From the NCBI RefSeq assembly GCF_024323335.1, contig NC_066585.1:84308614-84372613 (forward strand): DNA of 64,000 nucleotides, given 5' to 3'. Below the pieces are notes generated by a model. The model was not told the origin of the DNA. It searched no databases and worked only from the letters and a program-made list of their open reading frames with translations. The translations under genes and the position numbers were made by a program. The number at the start of each line of letters is the position of its first letter. Position 1 is the first letter of the stretch. This document shows positions 31,370-42,797 of the stretch, one piece after another. Source of the stretch: Lathyrus oleraceus (Eukaryota > Streptophyta > Magnoliopsida > Fabales > Fabaceae).

Positions 31370-31880
31370 CCAGCAGATCCAAGGTCTGTGGCTTCCCTAG
31401 CAGGGTCAGGATGGTTATCCCCAGCAGGTTTTAGATCAATGCTTCCCCAGTCGCCAGGCCTGAAGGTTGCTATTTCCCAGCGGAAGTATCTGTGTGCGGT
31501 GGTGTCCCAAGCGGAGTCGGGATTTATATCTACAGGAAGTCAAGGACTGTTGTTATCCCCACATAGTGCGTTGGTGGTTTCCCCAGCAATGTCCCCAAGC
31601 GGATCAGGTGCAGAGGAGGTTTTCCCCAGCGAGGGTTGTCTTTTCTCAGCAGCAGTGCTATTCCCCAGCAGGGTGGAAGTCGGAGTGTTGACGAGTTCCT
31701 CAGCAGAGTGTCTCGAGCTCCCCAGAAGAGTCCCTTGAGGGGGATATCTTTTATACATTCATCATATAGAATAAGAATAAGAAGGAATAATCCCCAGCTA
31801 AACGCGAAGTGTTCGTTGGCTAGGGTCGAATAGAGAGTAGCCGGCTCAGGGCTTGTTATCCCCAGCATGGGTCGTTGGCA
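31370..31880 (+). repeat. CCCCAGCAG-type degenerate tandem array
   Basis: More than a dozen copies of TCCCCAGCAGG or close forms (TTCCCCAGCGA, CCCCAAGCGG), spaced about 25-50 bases apart, with intervening G-rich segments such as GTCAGGATGG. The spacing is irregular, so it is a degenerate array rather than a clean satellite. Confidence 0.85.
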
Positions 31881-31934
31881 CGCGTGCCGACTCACTTATC
31901 ACGGTTCCTTTTTGCCGATGCTGATAGGCATGAA

Positions 31935-32480
31935 GAGTTTTCCGGTATCTAGACCGAGATGGTATCCAGACCGAGATGGTAGTCAGACCAGTCTTCTGGT
32001 ATCCAGACCGAGGTGGCGTTCGGGCCAGTTGATGGGTATTCAGACCAGTTTTCCGGTGTCCAGACCGAGGTGGTATTCAGGCCAGTTTCCGATTTCCAGA
32101 TCGAAGAAGTTCTCAACAATCAGGACGAAGAACTTACGGCAGTCAGGCCAATTTTCCGATTTTCAGATCGAAGAAGTTTCCAACAATCATGTTGAAGTAC
32201 TTGTGGCATCCAGGCCAATCTTCCGGTGTTCAGACCGAGGCGGGTATTCAGACCGAAGCGGCAGTCAGGCCAATTTTCCGATTCTCAGGTCGAAGGAGCT
32301 TCCGAAGTTCAGATCGATGCAGCTTGTGGCACTCAGGCCAGTTTCCCGGTATCCAGACCGAAGTGGTGTTCAGACCAAAGAGGTGTTCAGACCGAAGTGG
32401 TGTTCAGGCCAATTCTCTCGGTGTTCAGACTGATATCAATTCTCTTATATTCCGATGTTCAGTATACAGACTGACGAGCG
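31935..32480 (+). repeat. CAGACCGAGGTGG-type tandem array
   Basis: Repeated blocks combine TCCAGACCGAGGTGG, ATTCAGGCCAG and TTTTCCGAT, with a basic period of 18-24 bases arranged in longer units of about 70-110 bases. Sub-blocks alternate CAGGCCA and CAGACC. The array is open in all three forward frames, giving long apparent ORFs that are not genes. Confidence 0.9.
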
Positions 32481-32739
32481 GCATTCAGGCCATGGTTCTT
32501 GTGTTACCGTTTATCCGGAAAAAATTCCTGTTTCGGTATTCAGGCCGGCTTTCTCCGTACCAGACGGGTTCTTCTTTAAGATTGTTTCTTTGCCGATTCT
32601 GACGGGCATTGTTAATTATTTTCCCATCATAGTGCAAATTGTTCGTCTGTTCTTGGTATTCAATCACTCTTCACCCTGATCATCTGAAAGTCGAGGCTAT
32701 TCATATCGACAGGTTCACAGTGGATTGAATAGGGGCAAC

Positions 32740-35700
32740 TGTAACACCTCAAAATTTGCCCTCCTCTATTGGGACTAGCTTAACATATTGCATTTCATTT
32801 GTAGGTCATTAGTCATTGCATATTTGCATATCATGTGGCTACATTGAGCAAGTCATCCTCCTAGGTCTTGATCAGAAGATAAAGAGGTTGAGATTCAAGC
32901 TGAGGGTTTCATTGAACTGATCACTAATCATCTGAGGGTTGGTGCTTCAAATTAGGGTTTCTTGATTCCTCAAGGGGATTGAGCTTCATCTTGGTTGAAA
33001 TGATACATCATCATCATCATGGTTTTATCATCACCAAGAGATTCATAATGCTTGATCAGATTCCTTGGGATTAGGGTTTTGACCTCTGGTCAACCCTAAT
33101 CATCTGAATTGTGCCAATCAGGGCTGGTCAAAGAGATGGGGTTTTCAATGGATATGGGGATCATCATATGATTATATTGAGCTTATGAAAGCTAGGGTTT
33201 CATCATTGAGCTATTTCATCAGGAGTTTGAAGCTCAAGTTCATCTATGCATGGCCAGTTCATCTGTCAGTCAACAAAAGTCAACCACAAGTCAACTGATG
33301 GATTTGGAGGTGGGAGAGGGTTAGAGACACTTCATTCATGTCCAAACAAGTTTCATTTGACATTTCAAACGTCAAGAATGAAGAAAATAAAGTCAGATGA
33401 AAACTTTCCAAAAATAGAAAGTGACTTGTAATTCAAAACTGCCAAAAATGGAAAGGTTTTCTCCTCAAAATTACATGTCCAAAAATGCTTCAAATGAAAT
33501 TTTGTTCAACATGAAAGTTGTAGATATTGCTCTCACCTTTCCAAAAAGTCCAAGAACATGAATTTATCATGTGTGGTTGGCAAGTTATGATCAAATCATT
33601 GTCAAGAAAAGTTGAATTTCAAAGTTGGATAACTTTTGATTCAAATGGCCAAATGGAGTGAGACCTTTTTGAGCAAATTTCTTTTGATGTCCTTTATCCA
33701 ATTCAAGCATTACATTTCATTAAAACTCATCACACAAAAAGTGCATTTTTCAAGTGAACCTATTTTGAAATTTGGAGGGAAAAAGGTGATTTTGAGAAAT
33801 ATGCATTGTTTTCACGTAATTCCACTTGCATTAGCTTACAAACATCATTTTAAACTTGCTCCAAACCAGAAATTGCACTGTTACATTGATTTTCACAAGG
33901 AAGGGTGAATTGGCCAATTTGCCATTTAACATGAAACTTGATTTTCACTTAAACACTTGCATTAACACTAATTAGGATTAACAACATCATTAGCATCACA
34001 TATAAAGCCATAATCATAACTGTTTTCTGATTAACCATAACAGAATTGTGAATTCTAGATCTAGATCCAAAACTTTTGCATTTTTCTCTCAACTTTCTTC
34101 ATCAATTTTCTTCATTCTTTTTGCCTTGCCTTCGATCAATTCATCATCTACATGCATATTGGAAGTGGATTGAAGCAAAATCTTGAAGAAATCAAGCAAA
34201 ATCGTGGATTGTTACAAGAGTGTTCAACAATGGCAAATGGAGATTTCATCGTGTTCAAGCACTGTTGAGCTAAAGCCTTGCATTCATTCATCTTCCACAT
34301 CATCATAGAACTTCTGTTTTGCACTTCCATGGCCTGAAACACGCAAATCAACTTCTGCCAATTCTTGAAGGTGAGTTTTCGACTTTGATAATTCATGCAA
34401 TTAATGGATGTGTTTGATAGATCTTGGAACATAGGTTAATCTGCACTTTGAATCGTTAATTTTCATCAAGTATTGAACAAGTTATGCTGATTGGAAGTTT
34501 CACATGTGAAAATATTTTGGATCGATTCTCTTAAATTAGGAAGAATTAGGTTAAATCAATGTGAGATTGTTGATGTACATTAGGAGATCTTTCCAATGAT
34601 GTATGGTTTGTGAATTTTCGTGACAAAAAGTTCATGCGCTGGGTTTGGATGATGAACATATGATGAATGTTTGAAATTTTTTCCAGAAACCTTGTTAGAT
34701 CCAGTTTTTCGCGTTTTGCATGGCTGTTGGTGTTAGTCACACTGTAGCGCGCCAGGATTTGAAATTGGTCTGGCTTCGATCCTCCACTAGAGCATTTCCA
34801 CTTTTGCCTTTTCCATTTTTTCTTCATATATGCTATACATATTTCACCATGCCATTTCATTTTTTTTTATTTTTTCTTCCATTCAAAATTCCATAACTCC
34901 TAAACCATTAATCCAATTGACATGATATTTTTTGTGCCAAGATCCTTGTAATCTCTACTATTTTTTGATTATTTTTGCAAAAATTGTGCACGTGTGGGTT
35001 ATGACATGGCCTAGGGTTTGTTCACATGTATTCTTTCATGCACCTTGCTTGTTGTTTTGATCATGAAATGATGATGCTTGATCCAAAATTCTTAAAATTT
35101 TGCATGTACAAACTAGAGACCTTAATGGACATTTTGGCTTTGAGTTTGTGATTTTATCATTCCTGGTTTGTGAGATATGAGCTGTTGAATCTAGGTGTGA
35201 CAATTTGTGTCACACCATTTCTTGTCCTACTTCCTGATTTTATTTGCCATGCCATATGAACTTGAAATGAGCTGAATTTCTGCATGTTGAATCTTCTGGA
35301 TGTTAGGATGTCATGTGAATATTCCTGGAATTTTTGAATGCATTTCCTATTTGTTTGAGAATTTCTCCCCTGTTTGACCAATTGTGAACCTTTTGTGAGT
35401 CATGATCTCATATGTTTTGTGAAATTCTTGTGATTTATTGGATGGACTTTAAATTTGGCATGTGTATTATAGACATCTTGAAGTTTGCCATGGTTTTGGT
35501 TTCACTCATTTATCATGTTTGGTTTCTGTTTTATGATTGCTTGAAGTTGATGCATGATTTAATGCCTTGTATGAGCTTGTTTGAGTATGCTTTGGCTTGA
35601 TGAATTTAATTGACTTGCTTCCCTTTATTAAAATGGCCTGAAATTTGGTGTGATGATCCTTTAGTGAGTTCTGTTTAGCCATGAATTTTTTGGGAATTTA

Positions 35701-37673
35701 TTGAATTGTTTGTGAGTTGATTTGAATTGGATCTTTTTGTTTGGTCCTATGAGGTTCTAAATTGCATGCTTGGCCTTCTATGCTTCATGAAATGATGTTG
35801 GTTGATGATATGAACATGAGACCAATTGGATTTGATTCTTATTTGATTGATCTTGATTTTTGATAATTTTCATGTTCTGTTTTGGATTATTGATCCCCCT
35901 TTGACCCTAGGCCATGTCCTAGTGGTTAGTGCTTAATGTTTGAGTTATGTTTTCAGGACAAAAAGCATATGGCATGGAGGAATTAATTCACTTGGCTTGA
36001 GTTGTTTGTTTGATTGATGTTGATTAACATTAAGTTTGTTTTGTAGGTGGCTTCTAAGTCATTTGTGTTGAGCATTGGCTTATGCTTTGCTTGATGCATT
36101 GCTTGTGTACAGTTAACTGTTGACTTTTAGTTTGTCTGTTTGACTGTTTAAGCTGTGTAATGATTATGTTAGATTGATTTCAGGTACCTTAGTTGCTATA
36201 GTTCATTTTGAACTTGCTTGGGCTGTTGCTTGGTTGTATAAACCATTTGAGGTATAACATTTCTTCTCCATGTAGTCTGGAAGACCTGGCCTGTTATTGG
36301 GTCAGGCACCTGTCTGAAGTCCTCCTTAAGAGGCAATGCTTGTGCTTGTTTATTTTTGTCCCCAAGCAGGAAAAGACCTTTGATAAGGTAATTGGCAGAT
36401 ACAAGAGATGTGCAATCCATCTCCTGCTATTCAGTTGAGTCATCCCTCTGCTCACACAACTGGTGTTGATGCATTGTGGATCCTAACCCAAGATCCTTGT
36501 ACAGTTGTACAGTTGAGTCAGTGTCATAAGTGTAGAAGGGTTCCCACTTTCTGAACCCACACTTCATTTGTCTAAAGCTCTCCCTGGCCAGGGATAAGAG
36601 CTGTGAGGCACACCCCTCACTTCCTATTTCATCTGCTTCACCCTAACTCTCAATGTTAGGGTTAAGAGCTAACATCACCTGATACAGTTGGTTTGATTTG
36701 GCAGCCTAACCCTTGTGTGAGCCCACCTTGTCTGGATATAATGTGTGCTAATTGTGAATGTTTGCTTTGTTTTGATTATGCTTGCATGCTTTGCTTTGCC
36801 TGGTTAGGATTAGCTTGCTGCCTGAACAAGTTAGATAGCAACCTTAACTTAGGGATGATATGCATGATAACATCTAGGCTCGAGTCATAGTCTCCCTAGT
36901 TGTGTCTCCCTCTGTATCTGGTTAAGCTAGTCTTTCTCCCCTGTTAAGGGGAACTACGTTGCCCTGATCCTCATACCAGATGAGGTACGTAGGCAGGAGG
37001 TCGTACGAGATCTCTCCGGGCACCCTTTTTCTTTTGTGTGTGTTTGCTTGACAGTTGCTAGGCTCGAGTGCCAGACTCCTTAGTAACTTGTTGTTTGTTA
37101 TCCTTCTTGTGTGTGTTAGGAGACGGATGTAAGCCCAGCGATTGGCATTCCGTATCCTATTATTGTGTGCTTGGAGTCCGGTATAAGTCCATCAAGTGGC
37201 ATCTGGTTTCCAGTGTGGGTTTGTTTGGTTCGGAAGCTGATGTAAGTCCAGCGATTAGCATTCGGGTTCCCTGTTTGCCTTTTTGTGTTTTGTTTTGTTT
37301 CGGCGTGCGTGAGCCGAACTACGGTAGCTCTGATTCTCATTCCAGATGAGATACGTAGGCATAGGATGCGATATCCTAGCGAGCCCTCTCCCCTCTTCTC
37401 CCACCTGTGTTGTTTGTGTGTGTGATGTTTGTTTTAGCAACCTTTTCCTATCTTTTAGAGCGTGGATCCCGTCGAGTACGACAGATGCGTAGGGGTGCTA
37501 ATACCTTCCCTTCGCATAACCGACTCCCGATCCCATTCTCTTTGGTCGCGAGACCATGTCTTTTCCAGGTTTACTTCGAGCGTTTCCTTTCCCTCCTTTG
37601 GGATAAATAACGCACGGTGGCGGCTCTGTGTTGTTTTGTTTTAGCCCGCCGGTTGTTTTTCGCGGATGCGACA
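32740..37673 (+). repeat. Ogre 3' LTR (4934 bp)
   Basis: Near-identical partner of 14984-19918, with matching possible TATA (34001-34007) and hairpin module (36937-37358). Target duplication GTGAG follows at 37674-37678. Confidence 0.97.
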
Positions 37674-37678
37674 GTGAG

Positions 37679-37912
37679 TGATGGGCATGTTGGGTGATTT
37701 TGTATGCACAGAAAAGTTAAATCGGATAGCCTAAGCAGCCATTACACTCCTTGATGTAATCCCAATTCTTGTAAGCAATTGAAATCTGGGTATCTAGTAG
37801 ATGTGACACCGCGTTGCTGGAAACGAACAAACTGCTCCCGTTGATAGTTACTATCTTCAGTTTGGAAAATAATATTTCCAAATTGCATTTCTTGATGTTG
37901 GTTCTCCGCCAT
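37679..37912 (-). pseudogene. Athila ORF-B, N-terminal part
   Basis: Starts at the ATG complement 37910-37912 (MAENQHQEMQFGN). It contains QREQFVRFQQRGVTSTRYPDFNCLQELGLHQGVMAA, which lines up with QRQKFEELAEREMHPNFYADDCAMTVLGL in ORF-A. A stop at 37731-37733 interrupts it, and the Ogre insertion cuts it at the GTGAG duplication. The reading continues at 14983. Length, motif order and position after pol show that it is a second member of the same gene family as ORF-A in one element. Confidence 0.78.
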
Positions 37913-38340
37913 TTTGATTGGTAGGTAGAAAAAAAGGAGAAAGGAAGAGGGGATGAAATTTTTTGTATAGAATGGTTTTTGGGATGATGTGGTGTAGGAA
38001 GAAAAATGTGGTGAAGGTATTTAAAGAAAGAGTTTTGAAATAGGGAGGAGAAGTTGGTGAGAAAAAAAAATTAATGGGGATAAAGAGGTGAATTGAATGG
38101 GGGTAACGGTCATGACATGGTTACGAGGTAGCAATGTGTCACGTTCGTGACAGCATAACGGTCAAAAATATTTACGAGAAAGCAAGTTGTCACGTTCGTG
38201 ACAGCATGCGTGACGGGCGTCATGGGGGTGTTGCGACCGTGACAACATGCGTTACGCTCGTCACACCTCTGATCATGCAACGGTCAAAACGTTCGTCACG
38301 ATGCAGGGTGGCAGCATGCATTGGTTAAAATTCGTGACAA
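37913..38340 (-). promoter_or_regulatory. Promoter-like region upstream of ORF-B
   Basis: Read on the - strand: two perfect palindromes TGTCACGTTCGTGACA (38188-38203 and 38137-38152) and other TGACG/CGTCA motifs, then a TATA-like TTTAAATA (38018-38025), then about 100 bases rich in C, T and A without G runs (ACCACATTTTTCTTCC, CCCCTCTTCC, TTTCTCC), then the ORF-B ATG at 37912. The order and spacing are those of a plant core promoter and 5' leader. The palindromes resemble the TGTGACGTCCGTCACA motif of this element's own LTR. Activity is inferred. Confidence 0.45.
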
Positions 38341-38775
38341 GTTTTGTTTTATTATTATTATTATTATTTTATTTTTTTGAATTGCCATGACCATAAATAT
38401 CAATGCTACTTTGACTTTATAAATTGTGTCATGGATGCTACTTTACTACACCATAGAATATATATTTTTTCTCTAATAAGCAAAAATACAGGTGGTAGTA
38501 TATAATATTAGGAGTAGTGTATACTTGTACGTGATCAGAAATTTAGCATGTAAGTAGTAGGATACAATATATATCAGCATTGGTAATTTTAGACAGTGCA
38601 TAAATCAAAATGAAATTTAATTTAACCAATAATGTCAGTAGCTTCATAAAAATAAACATAATGTAATATTTGACTGAAGATAAAATAAAACATGCGAAAA
38701 AAATCCTAAGATTAAAAATATTGTCAAACGAAACTATAAATTTCCTAAGACTAAAACTAGTTAACTGCAATTCTT
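38341..38775. other. AT-rich spacer between ORF-A and ORF-B
   Basis: No gene. It starts with an ATT trinucleotide run (38349-38368) and continues AT-rich to the ORF-A stop. Nothing else is recognised. Confidence 0.6.
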
Positions 38776-40056
38776 CTAGCCACTTGTAGAATTTCTCGTC
38801 GGAGGAGCAAAGGAATTGACACGGTGTAGCAACTCGTGAAATTGATTTGTCATTCTACTCATGTGTTCCATAAATTCATGTCCCATCATAGTTAACTCTT
38901 CTCTAATGGCATCTTGTTCTGACATCAAAGCTTGAATAGCGGTATTATAATCAGTTTCGGGCATATGATGTCTAAAATCAAGTACTGCCGATTCTGCGGA
39001 CGGGATAGGATGAGGTGGAGAGGCAGCATCATGGTAACCAGTTGGTGTCTGCGGATCAGACTCAGCATTAGGAATCTGGTTGTCAAGAATCTCATAATCT
39101 TGGATGGTTTCAACAGATCTAACAGGAGAAGGCATTTCATCCAGGTTGTAGAGCCAATTATTTCGATTATGGACACTAGTCATCGGGCTAGGCATGGTGA
39201 ATAGGTAAAAAGCTTGGTTGTTAATTAATAGTTCAAACTCTTCAGGTCCAAGGTTTCCTATAAACATAGTGTTGAAAAGGAAATTTATATTCATAGGCTG
39301 AATACCGCAAAAAGGGTTCAAATCAAGCATGGGTTGGCGCAATCCAATAGCATTAGCAATCATAGTTATCAATCCCCCTATTTGAATCGGTGCACGGTCA
39401 TCTTGAATAAGGAGGTCAAAACTCGCCAACATATAAGTGGCACCATTCACTGGACGATTCTGGGAAGCACAAAATATTATGAAAAGTTCATCACGTGATA
39501 CTGTGGTAATGTTTGAACTTTTCCCAAAAAGAGTGTGTGCTAGGATCTTGTGGAAATAACGAAAAGCTGGGTTATGTATGTTTCCAGAAAGAAACTCATG
39601 TTCCTCAGGTTCGTCATTTCCCGTCAAAATTCCCCAAAAATGCTCAAGCTCTCGATATTCAAAGAGGTCCTCTTGGTTCATGGTGAATGTGTCAAAAGAA
39701 GTAGGCAACCCTAAGAGGTTAGTAAATTCTCTAATGTTATACTGATACTCCATATTGAACATCCTGAATTGAATGAAACCTCGGTTTATTCCTTTCCCAT
39801 GGTTCGATAAATAAATCAGGGAGCTAAGGAATTCTAGAGTTAGCCTCCGGTAAGTGACAAATTATCTCCGAATAGGAGTGGTTTCCCACCCTAATTGATT
39901 CAGCAGATATAGGACACTATCTCTTAGCCCAAGTACGGTCATTGCACAATCATCAGCATAAAAATTTGGGTGCATCTCTCTCTCAGCAAGTTCTTCAAAT
40001 TTTTGTCTCTGAACTCTCCCTCGGAAATTAATACCCATGTGATCAATATGTGCCAT
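38776..40056 (-). pseudogene. Athila ORF-A (ORF-1-type protein after pol)
   Basis: The start is probably the ATG at 40056 (MAHIDHMGINFRGR). TAA at 39862-39864 interrupts after ETTPIRR, and the frame is then open to 38776. Ordered motifs: YRRLTLEFLSSL, FIQFRMFNMEYQYNIREFTNLLGLP, LEHFWGILTG, NIHNPAFRYFHKILAHTLFGKSS, ELFIIFCASQNRPVNGATYML, IQIGGLITMIANAIGL. The C-terminal third is Pro/Ser/Asp-rich, then Met-rich with a probable coiled coil (EQDAIREELTMMGHEFMEHM). It matches the Athila ORF-1 family. No signal peptide or membrane span is evident, which speaks against calling it an envelope. Length about 426 codons. The single stop would come from one C-to-T change if the lost residue was Gln. Confidence 0.82.
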
Positions 40057-40069
40057 CAGGTCAGTGTTA

Positions 40070-40089
40070 ACTAAAGAAAAGAAAAACAA
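40070..40089 (-). promoter_or_regulatory. Splice-acceptor-like tract before ORF-A
   Basis: On the - strand TTTTTCTTTTCTTTAG ends at 40071, 15 bases before the ORF-A ATG at 40056. The tract is a good match to a plant 3' splice site. Splicing onto a downstream ORF is known for some plant retrotransposons; here it is inference. Confidence 0.45.
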
Positions 40090-40212
40090 GAACTTTAGTC
40101 AGGATTTGGCCAGATGCCGAAAGAAGAAAAGAAGAAAAATTTAATAAAATAAAGAAAATGAAGAATGAAAACTGAATAAAATCAAAAGAATAATCAAAGA
40201 AAAATAAAAATT

Positions 40213-40240
40213 TGTGGGTTGTCTCCCACGAAGCGCTTTG
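40213..40240 (-). other. Conserved-looking hairpin after Athila pol
   Basis: On the - strand AGCGCTTCGTGGGAGACAACCCAC, with stem GTGGG/CCCAC (40215-40219 and 40226-40230), lies about 70 bases after the integrase stop. I recall closely similar sequence (AGCGCTT...GGGAGGCAACCC) at this place in other plant Athila/Tat elements. It may act in RNA 3'-end formation or packaging, which is unproven. Confidence 0.5.
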
Positions 40241-40305
40241 TTTAATGTCGCAAGCTCGACAGAAAACTATTAAATGTTAATCTATTAATTTTAGAGACAA
40301 TACGT

Positions 40306-41345
40306 CTAAGTGCAGGACTTGCGGTCTTCATTGTTTTCAGCATAATGATAATGTTTTAGACGCTGCCCGTTTACGATAAATGATTCAATAGATTTTCCTT
40401 TAATTTCTACAACCCCACTAGAAAATACATTAGTGATTTTGAAAGGGCCAGACCACCTAGAGCGTAGTTTTCCTGGGAATAACTTAAGTCTAAAGTTAAA
40501 CAATAGGACTACATCGCCTTGTTTGAAAGTTTTCCTTGATATACGTTTATCATGCCATTTTTTCGTTCTTTCCTTGTAGATTTTAGCATTTTCGTATGCA
40601 TCTTGTCTAAGTTCCTCTAATTCGTTTATATCTAGAATTCGCTTTTCATCGGCGGCCTTATAGTTTAAATTTAAATTTTTAATAGCCCAATAGGCCTTAT
40701 GTTCTAACTCCACTGGGAGGTGACACAATTTACCATAAATAAGCTTAAATGGGGTTGTTCCTATGGGAGTTTTATAAGCGGTTCGATATGCCCATAAAGC
40801 TTCGGGTAATTTTGATGACCAGTCTTTCCTCGATGTAGCGACAGTTTTTTCCAATATCTGTTTAATTTCTCTATTAGACACTTCCACTTGTCCACTAGTT
40901 TGAGGATGGTAAGGTGTTGCTACTCGATGTTTTACACCATACTTAAACAATAATTTTTCGAGTATTTTAGATATGAAATGAGATCCCCCGTCACTGATGA
41001 CTATTCTTGGGACACCAAATCTTGGAAAGATTATATTCTTAAAGAGTTTAATTACTACTCGTATGTCGTTTGTTGGAGAAGCTATAGCCTCAATCCATTT
41101 TGATACGTAGTCAACTGCTACGAGTATGTACTTGTTACCAAAAGAAGGTGGAAAAGGTCCCATGAAATCTATTCCCCACACATCGAAAATTTCTACTTCC
41201 AAAATGCCTTTTTGTGGCATTTCGTCACGTCTAGATATGTTTCCTATGCGTTGACACCTATCGCATTTCTTGACAGCGGTATGTACATCCTTCCATATGT
41301 TTGGCCAATAAAGACCGGCTTGTAGGATTTTAGAGCAGGTTTTGG
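40306..41345 (-). pseudogene. Athila integrase
   Basis: Open from about 41382 down to 40306. The zinc-binding end is [11 protein letters not shown]. The core is [28 protein letters not shown] (first Asp), [13 protein letters not shown] (second Asp) and [22 protein letters not shown] (Glu), followed by [22 protein letters not shown] and the C-terminal [31 protein letters not shown]. This is the typical Athila integrase. The catalytic triad is present. The frame is separated from RNase H by a frameshift near 41340-41360, so no continuous pol exists. Confidence 0.9.
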
Positions 41346-42797
41346 ATGTACTGCATGTCCACCATAGGGAGCGGAATGACAATGTTGGATTATACTTTCT
41401 ACCTCTTCTTCAGGTATACAGCGACAAAAAATACCATCGGAGCCTCTTTTGAAAAGTAAAGGGTCGTCCCAGTAATAATGTTTTATGTCATGGAAGAATC
41501 GTTTCTTTTGTTGGTAGGATAAATCAAGTGGAACCATTCCGGCGGCTAAATAATTGACAAAATCAGCGTACCATGGTGTAACGCATACAACCAAGGTGGT
41601 CTCTACCTGTTTGTCAGCTCTATTTTCTTCCAAATTAGCTATACGTTTATCGTACGAGAAATCATCGTTGATCGATGTTCTTTCCGGTTCCAGGTTTTCG
41701 AGTCTAGAGAGGTGATCTGCTACTACGTTTTCAGTTCCTTTTTTATCTTTGATTTCCAAATCAAATTCTTGTAGCAACAAGATCCACCTTAGGAGTCTAG
41801 GTTTAGCGTCCTTTTTTGTTAAGAGGTACTTAATGGCAGCGTGATCAGTGTAAACGATTATTTTAGCTCCGACCAAGTAGGAACAAAATTTATCTAGTGC
41901 AAATACTACTGCTAAAAGTTCTTTCTCGGTCGTGGCGTAATTCATTTACGCTTCATCTAGAGTTCTACTCGCATAATATATGACGTGAAGTTTTTTATCC
42001 TTTCGTTGTCCTAAAACAGCGCCTACGGCGTAGTCACTTGCGTCACACATTATTTCGAAAGGTCCATTCCAATCCGGGGTCTGCATTATGGGCGCGGAGA
42101 TCAATGCTTGTTTAAGTGTTTGAAATGCTTCTAAACATTTATTGTCGAAGATGAATTCAGCGTCTTTCATTAATAATTCGGTTAAAGGTTTAGTTATTTT
42201 AGAGAAATCTTTAATGAATCGTCGGTAAAAACCGGCATGTCCTAAGAAGCTTCGTATTTCCCTCACAGTTTTCGGAGGTTGAAGGTTTTCGATTACTTCT
42301 ATTTTGGATTTGTCTACTTCAATTCCTCTATTTGATATGATGTGTCCTAAAACAATTCCTTCTTGTACCATAAAGTGACATTTTTCCCAATTGAGTACTA
42401 GGTTTACTTTTACACATCGTTCTAGAACTCTTTCTAGGTTTTCAAGACATTCTTCGAAGCTTTGCCCGCATACGGAAAAGTCATCCATAAAGACTTCCAT
42501 GATGTTATCGAGAAAATCGGCGAATATTTCCATCATGCACCTTTGGAAAGTTGCAGGAGCATTGCACAAGCCAAACGACATTCGTCGATAAGCGAAGGTA
42601 CCAAAAGGACATGTGAACGTTGTCTTTTCTTGGTCATCAGGATGAATTGGTATTTGAAAGAACCCTGGGTAACCGTTCAGATAGCAGAAATGAGAATGCT
42701 TGGCTAGTCGTTCTAACATCTGGTCTATGAATGGTAAAGGAAAATGATCTTTTCGGGTTGCTTTGTTTAGCTTTCTATAATCAATGCACATTCTCCA
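41346..42797 (-). pseudogene. Athila reverse transcriptase and RNase H
   Basis: RT from 42791 (MCIDYRKLNKATRKDHFPLPFIDQMLERL), QIPIHPDDQEKTTFTCPFGTFAYRRM, FGLCNAPATFQRCMMEIF and catalytic FMDDFSV. RNase H has FEIMCDASDYAVGAVLGQRKDKKLHVIYYASRTLDEA, then a TAA at 41946-41948 where the family has Gln, then [24 protein letters not shown] and [33 protein letters not shown] at 42798-42800 separates RT from the protease frame. A frameshift near 41340-41360 ends this part. The enzyme sequence is otherwise well kept. Confidence 0.9.

Larger units (their letters stand above)
30265..32739 (+). other. Ogre 3' untranslated region with tandem repeats
   Basis: No gene. The first 230 bases carry diverged repeats of GGCAAAAATGGGCATCCCGG and GAAAACCCGAAAGGGCGG type. 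Two arrays follow (31370-31880 and 31935-32480). The region ends with the polypurine tract AATAGGGGCAAC at 32728-32739. Variable tandem repeats here are known for Ogre and can seed satellite DNA. Confidence 0.85.
14984..37673 (+). mobile_element. Ogre-type Ty3/gypsy retrotransposon (Tat lineage), 22,690 bp
   Basis: LTRs of 4935 and 4934 bp (14984-19918 and 32740-37673), TG...CA ends, and duplication GTGAG at 14979-14983 and 37674-37678. The Arg-tRNA-type primer site follows the left LTR, and the purine tract AGGGGCAAC precedes the right one. Order: leader, ORF1, gag-protease, probable intron, RT, RNase H, archaeal-type RNase H, integrase, repeat-rich 3' untranslated region. The extra ORF1, the intron after protease, the second RNase H and the size are hallmarks of Ogre. 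In the first 300 aligned LTR bases I count three substitutions and one 3-base gap, so insertion was recent. Pol has four in-frame stops, so this copy is not autonomous as read. Confidence 0.98.

Noticed and set aside
31867..32602. Long overlapping open frames (188 and 137 codons) in Ogre's 3' region
   Set aside because: The tandem array lacks stops in all forward frames; the translations are repeats of the DNA unit.
38776..40056. Envelope gene
   Set aside because: The position after pol is where an env would be, but neither ORF-A nor ORF-B shows a signal peptide, a membrane span or cysteine pattern. They fit the Athila ORF-1 type instead.
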